Positions 1 to 5,830 of a DNA stretch of 6,841 nucleotides are shown one piece after another. How positions within the stretch are numbered: the stretch's first letter is position 1; every line of letters starts with the position of its first letter. The stretch spans positions 1 to 6,841 of the forward strand of contig JAHFZE010000199.1 in NCBI GenBank assembly GCA_020854785.1, given 5' to 3'. Below the pieces are notes generated by a model, which saw only the letters and a program-made list of their open reading frames with translations, made no database searches and was not told the origin of the DNA. Position numbers and translations under genes: made by a program. The stretch is from Methanomethylovorans sp. Its GTDB lineage: Archaea; Halobacteriota; Methanosarcinia; Methanosarcinales; Methanosarcinaceae.

Positions 1-312
1 GTCATCGCCTTGGCGTGGATGCGCTACTGTTACGACAGGGATTTGTCCAAGGCTGTTAATTTTGCACTACGCGTTATGCAGGTTTTGCCTCGGGAAAACA
101 ACCGAAAGACAGCTTTGGCCGGTATCGATGCGTTTGAAGCATTTTTACGGGAAGTCGGATTGCCCACACGTCTGAGTGAAATCGGACTTGCTTCCGATCG
201 GTTTGAAGAGATGGCACGTCGGGCTCAGGTGACCGCCGGCCATCAGTATGTTGGAAACATTTCTCGTCTGAGTCTGGACGAGGTGCAGGCGATTTATAAA
301 ATCGCCGAATAA
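1..312 (+). CDS. Iron-containing alcohol dehydrogenase, C-terminal part (butanol dehydrogenase/YqhD type)
   Basis: This is the 3' end of a gene that begins before the window; reading frame 1 is open from base 1 to the TAA at 310-312, giving 103 residues. Proteins of this family reduce aldehydes or oxidise alcohols in the cytoplasm with NAD(P)H and a bound metal, usually iron or zinc. The fragment matches the end of the all-helical C-terminal domain: an AWMRY segment at its start, then a helix ending near VLP, then the typical GIDAFEAFLREVGLPTRLSE stretch, and a closing segment with GN and a final helix (LSLDEVQAIYKIAE). The metal ligands and the nucleotide-binding domain lie upstream and cannot be checked. 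The true start is outside the window, and the internal TTG at 10 or ATG at 19 are not starts. The aldolase gene follows after 26 bases, so the two are probably co-transcribed. The substrate is unknown; lactaldehyde, glycolaldehyde or another short aldehyde would suit the aldolase neighbour, but that is inference. Confidence 0.88.
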   Translation, partial: VIALAWMRYCYDRDLSKAVNFALRVMQVLPRENNRKTALAGIDAFEAFLREVGLPTRLSEIGLASDRFEEMARRAQVTAGHQYVGNISRLSLDEVQAIYKIAE

Positions 313-323
313 GATAAGAAGAT

Positions 324-330
324 AAGGAGG
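324..330 (+). promoter_or_regulatory. Strong ribosome binding site for the class II aldolase
   Basis: AAGGAGG lies 8 bases before the ATG at 339. It is a near-perfect Shine-Dalgarno sequence in the short gap after the alcohol dehydrogenase stop codon, and it fixes the aldolase start. Confidence 0.85.
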
Positions 331-338
331 CGCGAACC

Positions 339-1226
339 ATGTTGGTGTCATTATCAGAAATGCTCGGGAGGGCAAAGGCCGAAGGATATGGAATTCCTGC
401 GATTTCGGCAGCGAACGAATTCACCCTGCGAGCGTGCATCGAATCTGCCGAAAAGGCCGAATCGCCGGTCATCATCCTCACCGGGTATTATCAAACGGAT
501 GCGGTAAACTATTATACGCGGATTGTCGAGGATTTCGCACGCATGGCAAGCGTACCGGTTACCGCGATGTGGGACCATTCGTCAAATTTTAAAGAAAGCA
601 TGCGCGGTATCCGCGCTGGTTTTAATTCCATCATGGTCGACAGATCATCGCTGCCGTATGAAGAAAACATGACGCAAGTCAAAGAAATGGTACGAATCGC
701 GCATGCCGTGGATGTGGAAGTTGAAGCCGAACTCGGTCATGTGGGAACGGGTATGAATTATGAGGTAGACGGCGTTTCTGCCCTTACAGTACCCAGCGAA
801 GCAGTCCGGTTCATACAAGAAACCGGTGCTGACTGTCTTGCCGTGGCAATCGGAACTGCGCACGGAGTGTACAAGGGAGAACCCAGGCTCCGCTTTGACC
901 TGCTCAAGGAACTTGCACAGCAGGTTCCCGTACCGCTTGTGCTTCACGGTGGAAGCGGAACAGGAGACGAGAACATTTCGAAAGCTTGTAGTATGGGAAT
1001 CTGCAAAGTCAATGTTGCCAACGAGCTGATGAGAGCATGTTATGATGCATTACAGGCAGACGGAATGGAAGGAAACAATATCTACAAATTCTGGCCTGTG
1101 ATGGAAAAGGGTTATAAGCAAAAGTGTGCGCATCTTTTTGAAGTCTGCGGTTGTGCAGGAAAAGCCTGGCAAGCGCGTCAGAGCCTGACTGCAAAAGTAC
1201 AGCATGCGTTCAAAAAGGAAGCATAG
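339..1226 (+). CDS. Class II (zinc-dependent) ketose-bisphosphate aldolase, tagatose-bisphosphate aldolase GatY/KbaY-like
   Basis: A complete 295-residue cytoplasmic TIM-barrel enzyme, of usual length for the GatY/KbaY/FbaA-like family. Members cleave a ketose phosphate to dihydroxyacetone phosphate plus an aldehyde. The catalytic aspartate and zinc ligands can be assigned by pattern: D79 and H80 (MWDHSSNF), H175 (IGTAHGVYKGEP) and H203 (LVLHGGSGTG). E131 lies in the usual VEAELG strand. Phosphate-binding elements are the GGSG turn at 204-207 and the KVNVANEL strand at 223-230. Three local departures stand out: WDHSS where LDHG or LDHH is usual, a GTGMNYEVDG loop (136-145) where an EDD-type loop is usual, and Asn228 where a phosphate-contacting threonine is usual (NVAT or NIDT). 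The C-terminus retains an AGKAW helix start and has nearby cysteines C263, C270 and C272. The family is secure; the exact substrate (fructose- or tagatose-bisphosphate, a deoxy-ketose phosphate such as the IolJ substrate, or something else) is not. It lies 26 bases after the dehydrogenase and 72 bases before the transporter genes. Confidence 0.93.
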   Translation: MLVSLSEMLGRAKAEGYGIPAISAANEFTLRACIESAEKAESPVIILTGYYQTDAVNYYTRIVEDFARMASVPVTAMWDHSSNFKESMRGIRAGFNSIMVDRSSLPYEENMTQVKEMVRIAHAVDVEVEAELGHVGTGMNYEVDGVSALTVPSEAVRFIQETGADCLAVAIGTAHGVYKGEPRLRFDLLKELAQQVPVPLVLHGGSGTGDENISKACSMGICKVNVANELMRACYDALQADGMEGNNIYKFWPVMEKGYKQKCAHLFEVCGCAGKAWQARQSLTAKVQHAFKKEA

Positions 1227-1258
1227 GTATTTCATCGTCATTATTTCATTTGTCATGA

Positions 1259-1274
1259 GATCTAGTAATGGATC
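1259..1274 (+). other. Small possible RNA hairpin with GUAA tetraloop in the 72-base gap before the binding-protein gene
   Basis: GATCTA (1259-1264) can pair with TGGATC (1269-1274) around a GTAA loop, a GNRA-type tetraloop, with one G-U pair. The stem is only six pairs and could be chance. It lies 12 bases upstream of the AGGAGG at 1287-1292. No T-run follows, so it does not resemble an intrinsic terminator. The rest of the gap (1227-1298) shows only a weak promoter-like pair and no other structure. Confidence 0.2.
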
Positions 1275-1298
1275 AAAATATACCGTAGGAGGAAAAAC

Positions 1299-2837
1299 AT
1301 GAAAAGGACAGTTATCGTAACGTTGCTGATACTGCTGTCGTGTTCCCTAGTGTTTGCCACAGGAGCAAAAGAGGAACCGGGTACAGCTGCAGCTACAACG
1401 TACAAAGAAGAGGTTGTCATCGGAGTACAGTCCAGAACATCAAGCACGAATCCCACTTCACAGACCAGTGTTGCTCATAAGATTATGTTCAACCTGACGC
1501 ACAACGGGTTCGTCGGCTATGATGAAAGGACAAAAGAGATTTTGCCCGAATTGGCTACAGAGTGGAAAGCAAGTAGCGATCTGAAAACGTGGACATTCAC
1601 GCTGCGCGACGACGTGTATTTTCACAATGGTGAAAAACTCACCGCAGACGATGTGCTCTTTACGTGGGAATACGGGAAAAACGCATCGAATGCAACGGTA
1701 AAGAGCTTCTGGAATGGTGTAGAGTCAGTCAAAGCAATCGACGACTACCATGTCGAACTCGTGCTTAAAGCTGCCAATATCGATTTATTGCACTTGCTTT
1801 CGAACGAATACTTCGCAATTCTCAACCGCGAGGCAGTAACTGCAGATGCAACGAAAGGTCCCGATATCGGAACCGGACCGTATGTGAACAAAGAATTCTT
1901 CTCGGGCGATTATACGCTGCTCGAACGCTTTGACAGGTACTGGGGAGAAGCACCGGTAACCAAAACTCTGAGATTCCGCTATCTCCCAGAAGGAACAGCT
2001 CGTCTTGCTGCTCTCGAAAACGGTGAAATCGATGTGTGCCAGGCTCCCAATAATACTGAGTTGGACATCATTAAAGCAAATAGCGATTTAGTATTGAACA
2101 CGTGGCAGACTACTGCTTTGACGTTCCTTGCACTTAACACCGAAGATCCGATTCTGTCGGATCCGAATCTCCGTCTGGCTATTGCCTATGCGATTAAAGT
2201 ACAGGACGTGATCGATGGAGCTGCAAGCGGATTTGCCGGTACGGCAAACGGCATGTGGGGTTATTTCCAGTACGGATTCTTCGATGATTGGAAGTCGGTC
2301 GGTCAGAGTTCCTATGAAACAAACTTGGCAACTGCAAAAGAGTACATGGCCAAGTCAAAAAGTCCTAATGGTGCTACGCTTAAGTTTACCGCAGCTTCGG
2401 CATGGACGGTGAATGCTCTGCAGATTATCCAAGACCAGTTAAAGGCATTGAACATTACCGTTGAAATCGAGCAGGTCGATGCTGCCGGGTTGAGCAGAAA
2501 GTCCGTATCCGGCGATTACCAGGTGATCATCTACAGTGTTACCTTCACCAGCGCGGGAAGCGATGCTGCAAGAATCTTTACCCCTGGCAATAGTGTCAAC
2601 TACGCACGATACAACAATGCGCGAGTCAACGAGTTGTTCAGCCTCGGCGCGAGCGAGACCGACGATGCAAAGCGCAAAGCCTATTACAAAGAGATCCAGA
2701 CAATCGTACATGCAGAATGTCCGTACATTCCGTTGTATTACGCCAACTCTGGAGTCGCTCATTCTAAGGTAGCCGAAGGTGCTGTGTACAACACGAGCGG
2801 TAGCCACGACTACACGTATATCAAAGTCGCGAAGTAA
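1299..2837 (+). CDS. ABC transporter solute-binding protein, family 5 (peptide/nickel/opine type)
   Basis: A complete 512-residue extracytoplasmic receptor that would bind the solute and deliver it to the permease pair encoded just downstream. AGGAGG at 1287-1292, 6 bases before the ATG, supports the start. Residues 1-20 form an export signal: K2 R3, a hydrophobic core, then VFA followed by TGAKEE. Cleavage could be by signal peptidase I after A20. C15 after ILLS could instead be a loose spirochaete-style lipobox. The mature part has the family hallmarks: LATEW at 85-89, the TFTLRDDVYFHNGE and LTADDVLFTWEY block at about 99-125, GTGPY at 191-195, a RFDRYWG segment at 210-216, ALENGEIDV at 238-246 and a helical C-terminal half ending in a YIPLYY strand near 476-481. 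The tryptophan/acidic motif (WxxDYPDP-like) often seen around residue 410 in peptide binders is replaced by IIYSVTFTSAGSDAARIF. The family is certain, but the ligand is unknown and need not be a peptide. Confidence 0.94.
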   Translation: MKRTVIVTLLILLSCSLVFATGAKEEPGTAAATTYKEEVVIGVQSRTSSTNPTSQTSVAHKIMFNLTHNGFVGYDERTKEILPELATEWKASSDLKTWTFTLRDDVYFHNGEKLTADDVLFTWEYGKNASNATVKSFWNGVESVKAIDDYHVELVLKAANIDLLHLLSNEYFAILNREAVTADATKGPDIGTGPYVNKEFFSGDYTLLERFDRYWGEAPVTKTLRFRYLPEGTARLAALENGEIDVCQAPNNTELDIIKANSDLVLNTWQTTALTFLALNTEDPILSDPNLRLAIAYAIKVQDVIDGAASGFAGTANGMWGYFQYGFFDDWKSVGQSSYETNLATAKEYMAKSKSPNGATLKFTAASAWTVNALQIIQDQLKALNITVEIEQVDAAGLSRKSVSGDYQVIIYSVTFTSAGSDAARIFTPGNSVNYARYNNARVNELFSLGASETDDAKRKAYYKEIQTIVHAECPYIPLYYANSGVAHSKVAEGAVYNTSGSHDYTYIKVAK

Positions 2838-2862
2838 CGTTGAACGGTAGGAATACATGCAT

Positions 2863-2890
2863 GGGGCGGCAGCCGAGCAGCTGCTGCCCC
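2863..2890 (+). other. GC-rich intergenic stem-loop between binding protein and permease genes
   Basis: GGGGCGGCAGC (2863-2873) pairs with GCTGCTGCCCC (2880-2890), giving 11 pairs with one G-U and a six-base CGAGCA loop. The following bases (TGCTAAAACC) contain no T-run, so a strong intrinsic terminator is unlikely. It starts 26 bases after the binding-protein stop and ends 26 bases before the permease ATG. In other importer operons (for example malE-malF) a hairpin here protects the upstream message and yields more binding protein than membrane components; a similar role is inferred. An overlapping perfect palindrome AGCAGCTGCT (2876-2885) offers a competing fold. Confidence 0.7.
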
Positions 2891-2916
2891 TGCTAAAACC
2901 TCTTGAGGTGTAAATT

Positions 2917-3870
2917 ATGCTGAGATATGCAATAAAACGTATACTGCTGATGATTCCTGTCATCATCGGTGTGTCGTTTCTAATTTTCTTCATCATGGAT
3001 CTGGCTCCCGGAGATATTGTCGATATCAAATTGGCCGAGGAAGCCCTTACATTTGAAGAAATCGAACAACTGCGCGAAACATACGGGCTGAATGGATCGG
3101 TATTTACCCGATATTTCTCCTATATGGTCAACTTTGTTCAGGGAGATCTCGGTACGTCTCTCGTGTCCGGACGACCGGTTTTGGACAGCTACCTTGAAAA
3201 AATGCCTGCGACGATAGTGCTAGCCTGCGCATCCATTTTCGTCTCGATTATGATTTCGATTCCTCTGGGAGTATATGCCGCGATGAAACGCGGTACATTC
3301 GCCGATAACGCAAGCATGGTCTTCTCATTTCTTGGTTTGTCCATTCCGAACTTCTGGCTGGGGCTGATGCTGATCATTGTTGTCGCATTGAATGTGCCGG
3401 GCATTCCCACCGGTGGATTTTCCAAAGGAATCGCCAGTGTCATACTGCCTGCCATCACCGTGGGTACCGGGCTTACCGCCACGCTTGCACGTACGACGCG
3501 ATCTTCCATGCTCGACGTGCTCAGTCAGGATTACTTGAGAACCGAGCGGGCTAAAGGCCACAAAGAAATCAAGGTCATCATGAAGTATGCGCTGAGAAAC
3601 GCGCTCATACCTATTATCACGATTGCAGGAGGACAGTTCGCCGTTACCTTAGGCGGAGCAGTTCTTACCGAGACAGTCTTTTCATGGCCTGGAGTAGGGC
3701 GCCTGATCGTAGACGCGGTAAATTCCCGCGATGTACCGATGGCCGTCGGCTGTATAATTTTGAAATCCATAACGATTGGTATCGTTGTTCTTATAGTAGA
3801 TTTGCTGTACGCGGTTATCGACCCGAGAATCAAAGCACAATACGGAAAGAGAAAGAGGAAGCAGGCATGA
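2917..3870 (+). CDS. ABC transporter permease, DppB/OppB-type
   Basis: A complete 317-residue inner-membrane protein of the usual length for DppB-type permeases. It would form half of the transport channel with the next gene product. The start is supported by GAGGTG at 2905-2910, 6 bases upstream. The N-terminus (LRYAIKRILLMIPVIIGVSF, then MDLAPGD at 27-33) is the classic first transmembrane segment and beginning of the periplasmic loop, and GDLGTS at 76-81 is a family hallmark. About six membrane segments are visible, near residues 9-28, 98-121, 133-159, 173-190, 230-252 and 279-301. The cytoplasmic coupling (EAA-type) loop is at about 205-234 (DYLRTERAKG followed by ALRNALIPII), where the ATPases dock, and ETVFSWPGVGRL at 252-263 is diagnostic. 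The tail is basic (KRKRK). Its stop codon overlaps the start of the next permease gene, so translation of the two is probably coupled. Confidence 0.96.
   Translation: MLRYAIKRILLMIPVIIGVSFLIFFIMDLAPGDIVDIKLAEEALTFEEIEQLRETYGLNGSVFTRYFSYMVNFVQGDLGTSLVSGRPVLDSYLEKMPATIVLACASIFVSIMISIPLGVYAAMKRGTFADNASMVFSFLGLSIPNFWLGLMLIIVVALNVPGIPTGGFSKGIASVILPAITVGTGLTATLARTTRSSMLDVLSQDYLRTERAKGHKEIKVIMKYALRNALIPIITIAGGQFAVTLGGAVLTETVFSWPGVGRLIVDAVNSRDVPMAVGCIILKSITIGIVVLIVDLLYAVIDPRIKAQYGKRKRKQA
3855..3859 (+). promoter_or_regulatory. Ribosome binding site that decides the DppC-type permease start
   Basis: GAGGA inside the end of the preceding permease gene lies 7 bases before the ATG at 3867. With the ATGA stop/start overlap at 3867-3870 it favours this start over a longer reading frame that opens at 3684. 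Confidence 0.65.
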
Positions 3871-4790
3871 GCAGTACTAACCAACATATGCAAAACTGTA
3901 GTACTACAAACAACCAAAGTATAACCGGCAAGCAATACGTACGTCAGAGTCAGATGCGTATCGTGATGCACCACCTACGTAAAAACAAGGGTGCCATGGT
4001 AGGTCTTTTCATAATCCTGGCTATCGTGTTCGTAGCAATTTTTGCCGACGTGATTTTTGATTACGACAAGGATGTGGTGGGAATCGACATATCGAGAAAG
4101 CTTCTCAGACCAAGTTGGGAACATCCGTTTGGAACAGACGATCTTGGTCGGGATATATTATCGCGTATATTGTACGGATCAAGGTTTTCCGTTTCGGTTG
4201 GAGTTGTGGCAACACTCATTGGGTTGGGTATCGGCGTGATTTTCGGAGCAATTGCAGGATACTATTGCGGAATCGCCGAAGATATCATCATGCGTATCAA
4301 CGATGTAGTATCAGCAGTTCCTTCTATCCTGATGGGAATAGTCATCGTATCGGCATTGGGAGCTACGACCTTTAACCTAATGCTGGCTATCGGTATCACC
4401 AGCGTACCTCAGTTCGTGCGTATTACCCGCGCATCAGTATTAACGGTACGCAATCAGGAATATATCGAAGCACTTCACGCTACTGGCATATCCGAGTTCA
4501 GAATCATCGCTTTTCACGTATTACCCAATTGCCTTTCTCCTATTATCGTACAGGCTACGCTGCGAATTGCCTCGGCGATTATCGCTGCATCAAGTCTCAG
4601 CTTCCTCGGTCTGGGAGTGCCTGCTCCGGCACCGGAATGGGGCAGCATGCTCTCGCTCGGCAGACAGTATGTACGTACCGCATCCTACCTGACGATTTTC
4701 CCGGGTCTGGCAATTTTAATTACCGTCTTGGCTTTCAATCTGTTGGGAGACGGGCTTAGGGATGCAATCGATCCCAAACTAAAGAAGTAA
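3867..4790 (+). CDS. ABC transporter permease, DppC/OppC-type
   Basis: A 307-residue inner-membrane protein, the second half of the channel. The frame is open further upstream, but the ATG at 3867 is preferred: it overlaps the previous stop as ATGA, has a nearby GAGGA, and gives a normal family length. Residues 1-30 are a polar cytoplasmic leader rich in Ser, Thr, Asn and Gln; M8 and M30 are weaker alternative starts. LRKNKGAMVGLFII at 37-50 leads into the first membrane segment (about 44-64). HPFGTDDLGRDILSRILYGSR (86-106) is the diagnostic DppC motif before the transport domain. Further membrane segments lie near 107-131, 141-163, 169-186, 222-243 and 275-294. The coupling loop is at about 199-221 (YIEALHATG through HVLPN), and SFLGLGVPAPAPEWGSML (245-262) and NLLGDGLRDAIDP (291-303) are family signatures. 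The DppD-type ATPase gene follows after 11 bases. Confidence 0.95.
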   Translation: MSSTNQHMQNCSTTNNQSITGKQYVRQSQMRIVMHHLRKNKGAMVGLFIILAIVFVAIFADVIFDYDKDVVGIDISRKLLRPSWEHPFGTDDLGRDILSRILYGSRFSVSVGVVATLIGLGIGVIFGAIAGYYCGIAEDIIMRINDVVSAVPSILMGIVIVSALGATTFNLMLAIGITSVPQFVRITRASVLTVRNQEYIEALHATGISEFRIIAFHVLPNCLSPIIVQATLRIASAIIAASSLSFLGLGVPAPAPEWGSMLSLGRQYVRTASYLTIFPGLAILITVLAFNLLGDGLRDAIDPKLKK

Positions 4791-4801
4791 GTGGGTACAC
4801 C

Positions 4802-5815
4802 ATGGAAGATAAAAAAGCCTTAGGAGAACCGGTTCTCGTTGTTGAAGATCTTCAAGTGAGATTTGAGTTGGAGGCCGAGACCGTCAGTGCCGTAAACGGC
4901 ATCAGCTTTACGCTTAAAAAGGGTCACACCCTTGGATTTGTTGGAGAAACCGGTGCGGGTAAAACTACCACAGCCCTCTCTTTGCTGCGCCTTGTTCCAC
5001 ATCCCGGAAAAGTCGAAAGCAAAAAGATAGAAGTCTGCGGCCAGGAAGTCTCGACGATGACTACCCAACAGCTTGAGAAATACCGTGGAAACGACATCGC
5101 CATGATTTTCCAAGATCCGATGACCTCTCTGAATCCGGTATTCACTGTCGGACAACAGATTGCCGATACCATCTTGCTGCATCAAGAAGTTTCTTCATCG
5201 GAGGCTAAGAAAAAAGCCGAACACATGCTCGAGCTGGTAGGCATTCCCGCCAGCCGAGAAGGCGAGTATCCTCATCAATTCTCGGGGGGCATGAAACAGC
5301 GCGTGGTAATCGCCATTGCACTAGCTTGTAATCCAGAGGTACTGATTGCCGATGAACCGACTACCGCGCTTGATGTAACGATTCAGGCTCAGGTATTGAG
5401 CATGATGAAAAAATTACGCGACGAGCGCCAGATGTCGATGATCATGATTACCCACGATTTGGGTATTATTGCAGATGTATGCGATGAAGTGGCGGTTATG
5501 TATGCCGGGCGAATCGTTGAGACAGGTACATTGGTAGAAGTCTTCAATCGCACGAAGCATCCCTACACCGAAGGACTGTTTAACTCTCTGCCCAATATTC
5601 TCAACCGTTCTGCCAGACTAAAACCGATTCCCGGCCTGATGCCCGATCCGTCAAATCTTCCGGTCGGATGCTCGTTTGCACCACGGTGCAAGTATGCCAA
5701 AGATGAGTGCTTCAGCGCCCAGCCTATTGTGCATCAATTCTCGGATACTCATACGGTTGCATGCAGTGCGTACGCAAGATCCGGATTTGCTATTGATCGG
5801 CCACAAAAGAAATAA
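4802..5815 (+). CDS. ABC transporter ATP-binding protein, DppD/OppD-type
   Basis: A 337-residue cytoplasmic ATPase that would pair with the DppF-type protein to power import. All nucleotide-binding motifs look intact: Walker [10 protein letters not shown] (48-56), Q-loop Q104 in [12 protein letters not shown], signature FSGGMKQR (160-167), Walker B VLIADEPT (180-187) with catalytic E185, the D-loop at 189-191 and switch H218. The C-terminal oligopeptide-transporter extension has HPYT at 253-256 and cysteines C290, C296, C303 and C321, spaced C-x5-C-x6-C-x17-C. In DppD-type proteins such cysteines have been reported to bind a [4Fe-4S] cluster; that is family knowledge and not proven here. The start has only a weak Shine-Dalgarno (GTGGG at 4791-4795). 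With 11 bases between genes, translation probably depends on ribosomes arriving from the upstream permease. Confidence 0.96.
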   Translation: MEDKKALGEPVLVVEDLQVRFELEAETVSAVNGISFTLKKGHTLGFVGETGAGKTTTALSLLRLVPHPGKVESKKIEVCGQEVSTMTTQQLEKYRGNDIAMIFQDPMTSLNPVFTVGQQIADTILLHQEVSSSEAKKKAEHMLELVGIPASREGEYPHQFSGGMKQRVVIAIALACNPEVLIADEPTTALDVTIQAQVLSMMKKLRDERQMSMIMITHDLGIIADVCDEVAVMYAGRIVETGTLVEVFNRTKHPYTEGLFNSLPNILNRSARLKPIPGLMPDPSNLPVGCSFAPRCKYAKDECFSAQPIVHQFSDTHTVACSAYARSGFAIDRPQKK

Positions 5816-5823
5816 GGATGGAG
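5816..5823 (+). promoter_or_regulatory. Ribosome binding site supporting a GTG start for the DppF-type ATPase
   Basis: GGATGGAG, directly after the TAA of the previous gene, lies 7 bases before GTG at 5831. No ATG is placed to give the conserved N-terminus, and SNTILEVQDLKKYF begins right after this GTG, so the GTG start is well supported. Confidence 0.7.
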
Positions 5824-5830
5824 TAATACT

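Noticed and set aside
74..481. A 135-codon open frame on the - strand
   Set aside because: Antisense to the dehydrogenase and aldolase genes, no family resemblance, Arg/Ser/Pro-rich composition typical of a shadow frame.
1250..1279. Promoter-like TTGTCA (1250-1255) and CAAAAT (1274-1279) with an 18-base spacer upstream of the binding-protein gene
   Set aside because: The -10 match is poor (4 of 6), and the implied transcript start would fall almost on the ribosome binding site. It is not strong enough to annotate, though an internal promoter in this gap cannot be excluded.
2863..2900. Intergenic hairpin read as a rho-independent terminator
   Set aside because: The stem is strong but is followed by TGCTAAAACC with no T-run, and termination here would cut the importer off from its binding protein.
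2439..3029. A 196-codon open frame on the - strand
   Set aside because: It runs antisense across the end of the binding-protein gene, the hairpin and the start of the permease gene, with no recognisable domain and a low-complexity sequence. It is a shadow of strongly supported + strand genes.
3684..3866. Upstream extension of the DppC-type permease frame from 3684, giving 368 residues
   Set aside because: The extra 61 residues lie inside the conserved 3' end of the DppB-type gene in another frame and read as non-family sequence. The ATGA overlap with GAGGA at 3867 gives a normal length.
3531..3974. A 147-codon open frame on the - strand over the junction of the permease genes
   Set aside because: Antisense to two conserved permeases; its apparent hydrophobic stretches mirror membrane-segment codons.
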